Origin: Microdochium bolleyi
Lineage: Eukaryota; Ascomycota; Sordariomycetes; Xylariales; Microdochiaceae
NCBI GenBank assembly: GCA_001566295.1
Contig: KQ964284.1
Location: forward strand, 1-64,000
Length of the DNA: 64,000 bases
Direction: 5' to 3'
Shown here: in pieces, positions 10,280 to 22,490 of the stretch
How positions within the stretch are numbered: position 1 is the first letter of the stretch
Layout of the letters: the number at the start of each line of letters is the position of its first letter
Program-made: the position numbers and the translations under genes
Notes under the pieces: generated by a model
Seen by the model: only the letters and a program-made list of their open reading frames with translations
The model's database searches: none
Told to the model about the DNA's origin: nothing

Positions 10280-13200
10280 TCAGACCTCAGCGCTCACTAG
10301 GCTGCGTACCCGCCTCATCTCAGACTGTGCAGAACCCAGACAGTGGCCGACAGCCTGCCTGAACGCCGGATTCTCATCGCCCTCTCTTGCTGCATTGTCG
10401 GTCAGAAGAATCCCCAGCGCCTCCCTGACCCGATCCACGTGCTCTTGGACACTACCGACAACCTCGCTCTGCAGACTATCGGCCGACTCCGAGAATTGAG
10501 CCTTGACGCCGTCAAGAACGGAGTCGAATAGCTCTCGGCTGCGGAAACCGCCACCGACACACCTCTTTCGGCGCGCGTCGCTGCCAGCGCCTGCTCCACA
10601 GAGGAATTAGAGATGGGTGACCAGAGACATGCGTCAGACACGGTCATCCATTTGCCTGACATGTCTGGCTGATTTGATGTTGAAGTTCTGGTGATGCACT
10701 TACCGCTCTCGTATATGGCTTCCCGGTAAAAAGGTTCCATGTACTCCCCAACCAAGGAAGTCCGAATGCCCGACGAGGCGTCGATGCGCAGTTTTCTGAA
10801 GACCCACGTCAGAATACACGACCCAATCCCAAGCGCATGGAAGACAGGAAATACCTCATTTTGTCATTGAATCCGTCAATCAGATTGTCCAGTTCTGCTT
10901 CCAGGAGATGCTTGATTGACACCAGTGCGGACCTGAGGGGCAGAGTCACATCTGCGAGGTTATCTAAATTCGCGGCTAGACAGATTTTTATGGACCAGGT
11001 CAGCTCGCCGTTGTCCGGGTCTCTGTGTTTCCAAGGGACTCGTTGGCGGGGGTGGCAGTTCTCACCAAGTAGCTCAATCGCAGCGACAAGCGCATTGTCC
11101 ACGACGGCGACGAGACTGTCAAGACGCTGATCCATGGCAACCAATAATGCCTGCCAGATCGGCTCAGAATCTTGGGCCATGTCCTCGGTGGCCTCGACGT
11201 TCCAGCAGCGTGTGCCAATCGTCTTGGTGTGGTAGTCTCCGTAGTTTCGGCAGAAGGCCGAGTACGAAGCTGAGTTGAGTCATGTTAGCCGGCTCTTGCT
11301 AGCCATCTTCGCGGGGTTCGTCTTACAGTGGTGCCACTGCCGCGCATCTCTCGTGTCAGCAAAGACGGACGGCTTGGTGTCAGGGTTAAAGTGATCATCG
11401 AGAGCGACTTACACCGCCCCACTCGTTGCTCGCTGCAGAAGCCGATTGTGTCCACGCTGCGATCCGGAGTCCTATGCGATCATCTGTGAGCACACACATG
11501 GTCTAGATTGAGCACCTGGTGCAGATACCACTGACCACTTGGGCTGATCAGGTTGTCTCGCAGATCTCTCCTGAGAGAGGACGACAGCGTCATCAAAGCT
11601 GGGTTATAGTCGATATCCTGCGCAGCAAGGTGTTAGAGACTAAGATCTCACGCCGGAGTCGCCGGGGAGTCACTACTTGCACGTCTCAGCTGGTTCTCCA
11701 ACGACGACAGACCCTGCCTCAAGACCCGGCGTCGCTCGGCGTCCATGGACCCTGCCTCGCTCGATGAGACCCACAGGCCGACCTCTCCGAGCAGTGCCGG
11801 GATACTGTCTTGCATGTACTCAAGGCATAAGCGATACTGGGTGTCCGAGACCTTGGCCCGACAGTGCTCGCGAATGGCCATGATGCCGCTCAGGAGGAGG
11901 GTGGGCATCGCATGCAGCCTTGAAAGCCGGCGGCGCTGCCAGTACAGCGAGTTGCTTACACAGAAGACCTGCAATGTGCCGGATGGGACCCTATCTTGGT
12001 ATGCGGTGTACAGGCTCTTCTTGACCTTCGCGTTGCGGGTATCAACGACAAGCTTCTGCAGTCTGGAGCCAAGCTTGATGGTTAGCAACTGCTTCTTTGT
12101 CCGCGCGTTTCCCGTTCGAGCGCCTCCAGGTCCGAGCGACTCATCCATGATTCTAGACTTACTCAAATCTGGCCGCAGTGAGGTTCGCCCTGTGTAGATG
12201 ACAACGTTAGTCACTGGCTGTACCACTATGCATGGAGGGGCTCACGCACCCGGCAGTTTTTTCCTGCTTTCTGAGCCTCATGAGTTCAGCCTTTTCCGCA
12301 TCGGAGAGATTCTCTTCGTCATCTTCGAAATCTTCGACATTTGACTTAATGTCTGCCAGATTTTCTTGAGCTTGCTTGACATCGTCGATCTTGTCCTGGA
12401 TCTTTGTTTGGACGGAGCCACTCCATGATCTGACAGCCTCCTCTGGCCGGATGTCCTAGAGAAGCGGGTCAGTATCGAATCCAATTACTAGTAGCAAAGA
12501 ATGGCCAATAAAGCTTACATCAGAACGTGTGCAGATGATGCCGACGTTGGAAAGCTTAGCTCGTGCGGCGAGCTCGAAGACCGCCTGCACGCCTTCATCT
12601 GTGGTCGCTCGGCCAATGTTGCAGATGGCGAAGATCTCGTCCACATCCACCAGGTACCGCTCAGCGATATTCCGCCGTGCCTTGTTCAGATCGCGCAGCC
12701 CTGAGACATGTTTTCCTGTGGTCAGTCACTGTTGGCGACTCTGGAGCTTGAAGCGGTATTCACCTGGCAAATCAACAAGGATGAGACCGCGCCCGAGAAT
12801 GTTTGCTTTCACAAAGACCCTGTCAGACATTGGGTCAGCAACCGGGGGTAGAATACGTGTCGAGACTGTCGCCTGCGTCGGAAACCCACTTGATTCTGCG
12901 AATGAACGGCCACGGCAGCTGGGAGGACCTGCCCGGAGCCTCGGATGTAAGTTTTGCGAGCTCATCTGAGCATGCACCACTGGTCGACAGCACGACCCGC
13001 GTGTCTCCCGACCCAGTAGCGATACTCTCGCGAGCCCACTCTTGCAGTTGTTTCAGTATCCTACTCGAGTCACTCCCTAGCAAGCTCGGAATGCCGACGT
13101 TCGAGCTGCGGTTACCTGACGCAGGGCGCTCTATGCGGCGTCCAAACATGGCGACGAAAGTGTCGACTGCCTGTGCGGCTCTGTTTTCGAAGTCTTTGAC

Positions 13201-14350
13201 TTCAGAGTGATGCAGCTGATGCCTGCGGAGAAAGAAGTGGCGGTACGACTTCAAAAGATCGGAAATCTGCCTGTTAACTTCGTCCTCGGTGAAGAGCTGG
13301 ATGTCAATGATGAAGTCCTCGCGGTCGTGGTAGTGGTACTCGGTGGCGACACAGGTACAAGCCGCGCCTTCATTGCTCTATCTCATCGGTATCCAGTGCC
13401 ATGCAATTAGAACTTGGCCGTTGGCCAGTGGTCGAGGAATTCAACGACTCACGGTTCTAGCTAGCCCCTCCATGTCCAGCAGTGAGTTGAGCAGACTGCT
13501 CTTACCTATGATTGCAAGCTCTGATCAGCCGGTTGCGCAGTGTCACAGCACAGTCACAGCTTACTCACCGACACCAGAGTCACCAACGAAGCCGACGACC
13601 CTTGTCGCAGGCGGCCGGAAACCCTCCAGTTCGACCGCAGTCCTGTGAAGGCGTGCCATGGCCGAGCTTGGCTGCAAGTGGAGGTCACTGCTTGCCAGCA
13701 CCCGGCGCAGGTTCGCAGCAACCGCCTTGGAGTCATTGAATGCTTGCTGAAACGTGGGATCGCTGAATCGGTCTCCAGGAACCTGTTCGTCGTCAAGATC
13801 ATGGGGCGGGCGGTTTTCCTGCTTCCCAGATACTCGGCGGCCTTGGCAGGGCGTGCCATGTTCGGGTCCTGGTGTCAGCTGGGAGGAAGAGCCTGGCTGT
13901 TGTCTGTGCGCCTCTTCTGAAACAGTCTGTATTGCTGCCTTGATGTCTCCTAGGTCGAGGACACCGCCGGACTCGCTGCGGCCAGCGTGATGGCTACAGT
14001 CTGCAATGACAGGACGTGGAGACAGGGAAGACGAAGGAGTATAAGCCGCACTACCGGAGCCGGAAGTTGAGTCGCTGCTAAGCTCATCAAAATCTCGCTC
14101 TATCGAAGGGATCGGCTCGTTGGGATTGGGGGAGGAGGAGAATCCATGGCTGCAGTCCTATGTCAGAAGACCGATGCCACGCTCGTGCGAGGAGAGGTGG
14201 GATGTATCCGGAGCCATACTTTGAAGAAACGCTGAAAGAAGGGTGCCCAGAGGATGTGCCTGCACTTCCTCGGTCCAGAGAATTCTGGTTGTGGATAATG
14301 ATAAGCCGGTGCATGCAAGACACGAGTTCCTCGTCAAAGCTTACCGGCAT
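10280..14350 (-). CDS. SLIP-GC-like dynamin-superfamily large GTPase, 16 exons
   Basis: Rebuilt exons: 14220-14350, 13569-14149, 13453-13505, 12890-13377, 12764-12819, 12519-12700, 12250-12455, 12163-12189, 11681-12062, 11536-11617, 11415-11483, 11327-11347, 11066-11269, 10855-10951, 10704-10795 and 10280-10590. They sum to 2982 bp (993 aa) with every phase matching. The P-loop GDSGVGKSSLLNSLL (about 233-247) is itself split by an intron. G3 is LVDLPG (about 431-436), followed by LRDLNKARRNIAERYL and a DEIFAICNIGRATTDEG block, the hallmark of nuclear GTPase SLIP-GC homologues common in ascomycetes. A coiled-coil, acidic segment follows, then a helical C-terminus (CRNYGDYHTKTIG...WNVE). The function of the fungal members is unknown. 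The first exon is the least certain; ATG 14314 is an alternative start. Confidence 0.82.
11618..11680 (-). other. GC-AG intron in the GTPase gene
   Basis: The only junction that keeps frame here uses the donor GCAAGT (complement of 11675-11680) with a CAG acceptor, giving a 63-bp intron. GCAAGT is the known consensus of GC-AG introns. The available GT donors nearby give stops. Confidence 0.7.
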
Positions 14351-15699
14351 GGCTGTGAGATACTTTCCCCTGCTCCGGAAACTGGGGATGATGGCACCGA
14401 GATTTGATACAGCCAAATGCACAACGCAAAAGATCTTCAGGGACGTGAACTTCTCAACAGGGTGTCGATGGCCAGCTACGCATTTTCGAGTGAGGCTCCA
14501 GGACGAGTCTGCTCTTATACAAAACTTCTAGAGTGAGATTGTCCTCCGTTGTAGCATGTGCAATGAGGGCAAGTCGCTACCCACCCCCTCTCGTGCGTGC
14601 CGCGTTGTCCTACCGCTCGTCGTGTTTCGAGCGGTCGCATTATGGGCTTGGCTATGCACCCCGTCTGTCACAGCGAATGAGGCCAACCAACAGACGAGCA
14701 AGGGGCTGGGCAACAGTTGGTGCCAGCAGCTCCCAGTGCTGAGGGCGACACTCGCGTAAGGATTCGTGTCCTTGGGGTGGTGTCGTTGCGGTACCAGGAG
14801 CGAAATGGCGTGTGCGTGTTGGTTCGGAATGTTTCAGCCCTGGTTTCGCACTTGGCCTTTGGAGTGCGAGGCAGCCCTGGCCAGCTCGACTCTGTCTTTG
14901 GCGGCCCGGCCAACAAAGTGAACTGTTCTGCAGGGAGGTTTTCGCGGCGCTTAGATGCACCTCGCTGCTAATTCTGGCACACCAATGTTCAGCTGCACGC
15001 CAGATGCATCCTCGAGTCCATCAGCCACCTCCACAGCAGGCATGTTTGACAGGGGATATCTGCCGTGTGACGCGTCAATGGTGGCTGCGCTGGAGTTGCT
15101 CGCACTAATTGGCAGGGGAGTTTGTCGATCATACGTTGAGTGCGATGTGCTGGGTCGCTATCTTGTATCACGGGGTCCCCTGTCTCTCTTGCCGTCAGCC
15201 GCCATGTGAGCCAATACCCCTGACTTCGATTCTTCAGCTGTGTGCTGAGCACACTAGTATCAACACCCCAAAGACACAGCAGGTCGGGCTCCACGGGCCG
15301 CTCAGCGGAGCAACAGGAGTTCTGGTCAACGTGCTACACTGCTTCGCACGATAACCACCAAGCCGTGTAAAAGCATGTCGACGATTGTGATTCAACAGAT
15401 CCTGTCTGCGTATTTAATAGCAGAACTCTGTACGGGGGCCAAACCCGCTATGCCGTAGGGCTGAGCTCATCGTGGCTTGCGGTGCCAGCCAGGGGCTGCG
15501 TTCTCCGCATTCGTGCGTAGCGTGCGCGTCATCCATTCCGGTCCGCGCCGTTGCACGTGGATGACGGCACCAGGGCCGGAACTTGTCTGAGCTTGTCTCG
15601 CACACAGACTACCTTGACCTGCTGTCACTGCCACTAGAGCAGCCTTCTGGATCTGGCAACTCCAAACTGCAGGGCAACTCCAAACTGCAGCCTCCTGGA
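14351..15699. other. Intergenic region, 1.35 kb
   Basis: It lies between the diverging GTPase and antiporter genes. Open frames of 60-100 aa occur on both strands but none has a motif or splices to another. An 18-bp tandem duplication lies just before the antiporter start. Confidence 0.4.
15655..15690. repeat. 18-bp tandem duplication
   Basis: Two perfect adjacent copies of GGCAACTCCAAACTGCAG occur at 15655-15672 and 15673-15690, ten bases before the antiporter ATG. The frame is open through them, so they could encode a repeated NSKLQG if translation began upstream at a non-ATG codon. Confidence 0.9.
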
Positions 15700-17352
15700 A
15701 TGACCTCTCCCCTCGTCGCCAGCATGGCACAACAGTCAGAGGACCCCGAGGCCAACTTCAACATCGTCTGTGCCGTGGTCGGCGCCTTCATCGGCCTCTT
15801 CGGCCTCGTTTCATACCTGCTCAAGGAGAGCCTCTTCGTCTCGGAGCCGCTCATCGCCCTCGCCGCCGGGGCCGCCCTCTCGCCGTTCGGGCTCGGCCTG
15901 ATCCACCCGGACAAGATCACGAGCGACACCATCGAAACCTCGACGCTGTGCTTCACGCGGCTCGTGCTAGGCATCCAGGTCGCCATCGCGGGGGTCCGGC
16001 TGCCGAGTAAGTACCCGCGCCGCGAATGGCGGTCCCTCGCGATCCTGCTGGGCCCGGGGATGCTAGGCATGTGGGCGGCGACGAGCCTGCTCGTGTGGCT
16101 CGTCGTGCCGGATATGCAGCTCGTCGGCGCGCTCGTCATCGGCGCGTGCATGACGCCCACAGATCCGGTCCTGTCCAACTCGGTCGTTCAGGGCTCATTT
16201 GCGGAGCGCCACATGCCCGAGCCGTTGCGCATGATCATCATCGGCGAGTCTGGCGCGAATGACGGCCTCGGGTACCTCTTCCTCTACCTACCGCTCTACC
16301 TCTACCAGCACGCCCGGGACGGCAGCGAGGGCGCGCACATTGGCAACGCGGTGCTGTCGTTCCTCGGCATGACCCTCGGGCGCGAGGTCCTGCTCGGTGT
16401 CGTCTACGGGGCTGCGGTCGGCTGGGCGGCAAAGTACGTGCTGTACTGGTCCGAGAAGAAGAACTACATTGACGAGGAGAGCTTCCACTTCTTTGTCATT
16501 GCGCTGGCCGTAAGTCAAAGTTCGCTTGTCTTGGAACTGAGGAGATAAGACGAGTCATGACTGACAACAAAACGCGCAGCTTTTCATCATTGGCTCCGCC
16601 GGGCTGCTAGACATCAACGACGTGCTGGCGTGCTTCGTGGCGGGCGTCATGTTCACATGGGAGTAAGATGCCCACTCCTTTCACTGTCCTCGTGCTCAAA
16701 GCTTTCCCACCCCTTTGTTAATCTAAAAATGCTGACATTTCCTCCCAGCGACTGGTTCACCGAACAGACCAAGGAAGACAACCTCCAGCCCATCATGGAC
16801 TTCCTCCTCAGCGTGTCCATCTTCATGTGGCTCGGTGCCGCCTGCCCGTGGGACAAGCTCTTCAACACGACTCCCGGCGATGCGCCCGCCATTGTGCCCT
16901 GGCCACGTTTGGTGCTCCTCGCCGTCCTGGTCCTCATCTTCCGCCGCCTACCCGTCATCCTCGCCCTGCACAGGCTCATCCCGCAGGTCCGCTCCGTCAA
17001 GCACGCCAGCATCATGGGATTCTTCGGGCCTATCGGCATTAGCGCGATATTCTATCTGTACACGACGCGCCAGTTCTTGCGCGACGAGGTGGGCGGCGGC
17101 GGGGGGCCAGATGACGGCCGTGAGGACACGGTCGCGCTGGCGGACCAGACGCTTGTCGTGATGTGGTTCATGGTGTTTTCGAGCGTGGTCGTGCACGGGC
17201 TGGCTATCCCGGTTGGGAGCCTGGGGTCGTTCGTGGTAAGGTATCTCAGAGCGAGCCTTGGCCAGGGAAACAAGAGCGGCAATGATGCTTCTGGACGGCA
17301 GGAGGAACAAGGCCATGCCGAGAACGGCGAGCAGAGGCCGTTGTTGGGCTAG
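15700..17352 (+). CDS. Na+/H+ antiporter (fungal NHA1/CPA1 type)
   Basis: Exons 15700-16509, 16580-16662 and 16749-17352 give 498 aa. It should exchange Na+ or K+ for H+ at the plasma membrane. About 11-12 hydrophobic helices are visible. The family signature is clear: MTPTDPVLSNSVVQGSFAE, then GESGANDGLGYLFLYLPLYL, with the Asp pair (TDP, ANDG) used for ion transport, and later WDDWFTEQTKEDNLQP. The long hydrophilic C-terminal tail of yeast Nha1 is absent; only ~40 residues follow the last helix. Start 15700 is the first ATG; ATG 15724 is possible. Confidence 0.9.
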
Positions 17353-17570
17353 GGCGACTGAGAGCACCACTTGGCAGGTAGGGGGGGATCACGAATATCT
17401 AATACACGAAGAGCTACATTACTGGTGTTATTTTTACTCTCTATCTCATGGTATAAGCGACATAGCGAGTATGAAGACTGCACGAGAGTTACGCATCATG
17501 AAATCTTATTGCCACGGCCGAAAGAAGAACGTCCCAATGACCTGCCACCTCTTCGATATCCGCCCTCAGT

Positions 17571-18168
17571 CTAGGCAGGACTGTTGATCTAGCACACATC
17601 TCAAATGTCAGCGAGACAATTACACATGGCGTAGGAAACAGGAGAAGTCGCCCCCCAGACTTACCTGCCACGCCTCAATCAGCACACCCCCTTCGACGGG
17701 CTTCAGCACGCCCACAGCAATGACATAGTTGAGCCAGTAGAAGTCCGGGTGCCCCGTCTCATACACCATGCGCAGGTGGATCTTGCCGTCCTTCTGCGCC
17801 GAGCCCGAGGTCTGCACGAAGATGCCCGCGCCGCCCTTGCCGTCGCCGCTCGTGTCGTCCGTGTACAGGTGGTACCGCGTGTCCGGGTGGAACACGCCGT
17901 GCCGGTCCGTGATGCCCCAGTCGGCGCCGAGGTTGGCGATCGTGCCCGACAGGCCCCGGGGCCCCGTGAAGGTGCCGCCCGTGATGGGCAGCGCAACCCG
18001 GTTGAAGATGGGTCCCTCGCCGATGGGGATGCCCGCTGCGACGGTGCAATTCATTGTGTAGAGCAGCGTGAGCGTCGGCGGGGATGGAGGTGCAGCACCT
18101 TCGGCTGCAGCGGCGAGCGGTGTCATGGCAGCAGCGAGGAGTGTGGTGATATTGGCGCAGAATTTCAT
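17571..18168 (-). CDS. Secreted DUF3237-family protein
   Basis: Exons 17665-18168 and 17571-17588 give 173 aa; the second exon adds only INSPA and the stop. A signal peptide (MKFCANITTLLAAAMTPLAAA) starts the protein. The body matches DUF3237, a small beta-barrel family: an N-terminal LLYTMNCTVAAG strand, NRVALPITGGTFTGP, ADWGITDRHGVFHPDTRYHL and a final YWLNYVIAVGVL. Function is unknown for the family. A TATA box lies 82 bp upstream of the start. Confidence 0.8.
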
Positions 18169-19094
18169 CTTGTTGGATAGATTTGTCTTGCAAACAATTC
18201 GAAGCCGCTCACCGTTGTCCCCTGAGCAAGTTTGACGTATGCTTTTCCATTTTATAACATGACCGCGGAGACCAACTCTCCGAGGTTTGCACTTTACCCA
18301 GGATGCGACGTCATTCGGCGATTGGAAAGGCCGGCAACGATCGCGGCAGTTGCTCCCCGGCAATGACTTCGCGGGTACCGGTTCATTTTGTGCGTGCCTC
18401 GATCGCTGGACGATGGCCCGCCCCAATGTAACGCTAGTCCTTCTCCGCATTTCTGTCGATCCGATCGTGCGGAGGATATCGGCTAATACTTTGCCATGGG
18501 TGTTTCCAGGGACCCACTGGACTCGGCTGCGATCTCTTGACTCTATGCTTGGTCAGGTAGTCAACGCCGTGCCTGGATCGTCCTATCGCTCGGCTAGGGC
18601 ACGCCCTTTTCGCTAGCTGCCGCGCCACGCGAAGCGGATGCAGATGCTGCAGCAGTGGCACGTGGGCACCGGGTCGATCGTGGGCATGAATGCTGCGTCT
18701 GTGCAGATTATTCAAGTGGGTAGCAAGGTTAACTGGACCACTCCTTGGGACTTTTACTTACCCATTCGACGTCCCTTTTGTAGTGAGAGGTCATGATGAG
18801 CTGTGCCTCGTCTGCATTCCCGAAGATGTAGCAGACCCTGTCATGTTGACCGAGTCAACTCGCTTGTCACAGGCATCCTCTGGACTTGCTGAGACTGAAA
18901 ATTGGACGTCTTCCGTAGCACCACTCTTCCATAGAGTACATGAGTCGCTGAGCGAAACTCGTTCCGTCGTGCGTAGTGGGGGACGACACTTTTGGGTATT
19001 CGTGAGGAGGCACGCTACTTCCACGATATTTAGGCCACGGCAAGCCTTCCTTGCGTTGCGGCGCAAACGTAGAGCCGTTCGATCCTCTTTGGTC
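18169..19094. other. Intergenic region, 926 bp
   Basis: It contains the DUF3237 promoter at its left end. The rest shows no convincing coding frame. Confidence 0.4.
18250..18256 (-). promoter_or_regulatory. TATA box of the DUF3237 gene
   Basis: TATAAAA on the minus strand lies 82 bp upstream of ATG 18168, the right spacing for a core promoter. Confidence 0.55.
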
Positions 19095-19578
19095 TTAAAC
19101 CACCACCTCCATGGTCTGCCCGCGCACCATCTCCTTCCCAAGTTCGATCATCTTGTCATCAAGATAAGGCAAGACCCCGGAGAGAAACCCCGGCTCCATG
19201 TCGGCCTGGGGATTCCCTAAACTTCAGATCATAGGCTGTGCTCATGCTCATGCCCTCTGCCTGGGCATAGCTCAATTCGCTCTCAGGATAGCACTCACTC
19301 GGCGGGCTTGAATGCTTCACGAACAAGCCGCCGCCGTCGTACTGAGTCAGCATGATGTAAACTTGAGGTGTCGTGGTCTCTGAGACTGGGAGTCATCCTG
19401 TGTAGCGACAGAAACTGTCCAGCACTGACTGCAGCGAAGGATTCGCAGCATTGGGGATAGCATTGGCATCAAAGGCGGTCGCGATAAGTCCGACGTGGGA
19501 CTCTTCCCCTAGAACTACAAACTCTGTCACCAGTCTTGGGACACCTGTTTTAGTCGTAAAAGGATTTCCATCAATCAT
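19095..19578 (-). pseudogene. Unrecognised small gene or remnant with in-frame TGA
   Basis: Three segments look protein-coding. One frame runs from ATG 19578 (MIDGNPFTTKTGVPRLVTEF...) to a TGA at 19393. The same frame resumes after it with QVYIMLTQYDGGGLFVKHSS. A GTGAGT...TAG intron then leads to a last exon ending MVRGQTMEVVV at 19095. Skipping the TGA needs either a 49-bp intron with a poor acceptor or a mutation. I do not recognise the family; the complete product would be about 130 aa. It may be a decayed gene. Confidence 0.4.
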
Positions 19579-20220
19579 CTAAGCGAGCGAAAACCCGATG
19601 CTAGAATACAAGTGGTTGTTTACCCACTTGTGGACTACGTTAATGATCATAGATAGCCAGCTCAGTTATCATATATATCGCATTGAATACATTATGTTAA
19701 ACGTAGCCGTGTGCGAGTACTTTCGGTGAAACCTTGGTTATTCTATATCTACCATTAGTCTAGCTTTGCCTGCCACCCCGTATGTCACGCTTCAATAGAG
19801 TACTAGGCGAGCTTGGCCAAGATTCAGCGTGCGTACCGTACCCTTAGCGAGAGTGTGTTCCGTCTCGGCCGACGACAAGAGCAGACACGACCAGGCGAGA
19901 TATGGCTCGCAAACTCACACCCTCAGCCCCATGCCTACTGACCCTAAGGCTCTTTCGAGCCACATTCTGTTTATCTTTTGTGCTGTATCGAAACTCCCGC
20001 CGAGAATGCCTGCCTTTAACTCACCTATTCTAGTATTCTTGCCTGTTTAGATACTTAATTAATTCGTCAATGTTTGGTACGCATGAACACAGCGCGTGTT
20101 GCCACACGCCACACGGGATAGTCAATCAACTCTGCAGATTGTGGCCTGTGCATAGATCTGTGTCGACTGCATCGATATCGTGCGAACGGGTTCTTCCTAG
20201 CCAGGGCATTATGCCATTTC
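19579..20220. other. AT-richer intergenic region, 642 bp
   Basis: Base composition is clearly more A/T-rich (for example 19620-19760) than the surrounding genes. No gene was seen. It marks the left edge of the metabolic block. Confidence 0.4.
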
Positions 20221-22490
20221 CTATACTCTAATCACTGAATCATGGCTCCCATCTGCAAAATGCCCGCCCATCGAACCATCTAGTAGCATGTCGTAGTTCC
20301 ACATGTCTTCGAAGCTCCCAAGTAGCTTCTGCTCCAGCGTCGAATCAGGATCCTGCAGCCTGAACAACTCCCTCGGGTTTGACGTGAGCATGTCAGACCT
20401 CGGCGTCGCCACGTCGGCCGTGTCGGCCAACAGCTCCGGCACGCCATCATTATCGTCGTTGTGAGTACATACTTCTTCTCCGGTTGCCCTGTAATTCTCC
20501 ACAGCTAGGCCCGCATTCTCGACATCAATGACCACTGCTATCGCTGTGCCAGACCAGAATCTCTCGGATAAGTCGAGACTGTTCTGAAGCAGGGATCGAG
20601 TCTCGCTCCGAAGCCGACCCAAGTCCGTCCTGAGGCAGCGAGCTACGCTCTGGCCACCGCACGAGGCGACCGTATCCGCGCAAACAACAAGGCCGCGCAG
20701 CATCGTCGTCTCCATGTATAGCAGCGCACCATCCTTGGTGATGATAGCACGATCCTGTCCTGGTCGCCTCACCGTGATCGAACAAGTCGCTTTCGCCATC
20801 AGCAGCAGCTGCCGCAGAGATATCGCTGCTCGCTCGGCATATAGACTTTGACATGATGTGATCCGTGCGGCGGCCGTCTCGCTGTCCGCTCCAGACCTGG
20901 ACAGGCCATTATCCTCTGTTGGTGCTGGCGTCTGAATTGGCATGCCCCGGCGACAGAGCGTGAGTAAAATGCGATGGTATAACGCGTGGACGCTGATCCT
21001 CAGCGCCGCGAGGACGCTGTCTCCTGCCTCGGCCGCCTCCATTAACGATCGGTGCCACCCAGAGTCTCCCATGTCCTTCATATTTCGCTGGAATCGCTCT
21101 GTCACAAAATGTACTGTAGCGAAGTACGCGTTGGGCTCTCGACGCGCGTGCGGCGCAGATCTCGACCGGACCGATTGCTGCACACTACACGTCTGATCAG
21201 GCCCAGGCTCCAACGACATTGATGTTGAGGTAGGGTGGGTGCGGTGGCGGCGGTGGCGGCTTCTGCTGTGCTGTAACACCAGTCTGGCGAGGGACTCGCA
21301 AAGTCGTTTGCGCTGCACAAAGCACGAAGCTCGCTGCATTCGGCGCCAGTGCCCTGCAAAGTTTCCATCGTGCACGCCGGCTGCGAGCAGATCGAGGTCT
21401 TGGATATAAAGAGGTTCCGCGCCATGAGGGTCTAGTCTTGGGCGTTGAGCTGCTGCTGACACTGCTGGTGCAGATCCTAGTATCTCCATGTACCGACGGA
21501 AGTGGAACGACTGCTCTGTGACAAAGCCGGACCACCACAGACATTTCCGCGTGCGCGCTGCGCTTGGCGAGAGCGTCGGGCTTGCAGGTTCAGAGTGAAG
21601 TCTTTTGATTGCAGATGTGGCCATGTCCAGCCAGACGAGTTCCTTGCGACGGAAAGCTCTGGTACTAAGCTGGTCGACTGCGTACAGCATGAGAAGGAGA
21701 ACCTGAACGTGGTCCTGCTCTAGGGATTGTAGGTTGCCAACGATTCGCTCCTGTATTGGTGGCGGATTAGTCGAGAAGATCTTGTATATTGCCAGCCACC
21801 TGCCATGGAGAGCGGAGTTGTGTAGTGTTTGCACTAACCTCGAGTCGTCCCAGTCCATCCTTTATAGCACTCTCGCGACTGGATACTCCCTGCCGAGCGA
21901 TCAGGTCGATGCTGAGCCATGGGATGGTGGCGATTACCAAGGCATCGTAGATCAAGCTCCCGGGGCCATATGGCGACACAGGGTCAGTACGGGCGGGCAC
22001 CAGGTCTGATATATTGAGAACAGGGAGCTCAAAGTGGACGTGGTCTACATAGACCTGGCATGACGCGGACCATAGGGCTCGGTGAGAGTCTGAAAAGACG
22101 ACACGTGGTGAGCTCTGGAGGTCTGCGGCAATGGTGGTTTCGTTCCCCCTCATCGAACAGCCTTCCTCATCGGCGAAGCAGTAAACATCGAGGTCAACTT
22201 CGGGAGATTGCACGGAATCCATAGCAAGCTTGGAGGCCGTGGTAACATGTCTCTTCTCGTTGCAAGAAACAGGTGTTCTCGTATAACACGGCTCAGCTTT
22301 ACTAGCAGCGGATCTATGCATTCGAGCGGCATCAGACACGGTCTCTCACTCAGGTGCTCGTCATCTCCTGTGGGGACACCGAGGTGGAGAATGGCCTTCT
22401 GAACAATGCGAGAGGTGTACCTAGCCGCCGCTCGTTTGGGCTGGAGCCTAAGCTTTTCGCGAGACGCGTCTTTGCATTCTCGACTGACTC
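20221..22490 (-). CDS. Fungal-specific transcription factor (MHR domain), N-terminus unresolved
   Basis: The last two exons are firm: 21839-22252 and 20221-21750 (88-bp intron, in frame). They carry the fungal_trans middle homology region: SPYGPGSLIYDALVIATIPW, then LLMLYAVDQLSTRAFRRKELVWLDMATSAIKRL and RKCLWWSGFVTEQSFHFRRYMEI. A further exon in another frame, 22303 to about 22490 (RECKDASREKLRLQPKRAAA...ECIDPLL), joins to 22252 through a 50-bp GTAAAG...AAG intron in phase. Its start resembles the tail of a Zn2Cys6 cluster, but I could not find the other cysteines in 22490-22900. It diverges from BVMO1, so it is a candidate local regulator. Confidence 0.7.

Noticed and set aside
14652..14960. 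102-aa minus-strand frame in the GTPase/antiporter gap
   Set aside because: Several overlapping frames are open here in both directions, typical of GC-rich non-coding DNA.
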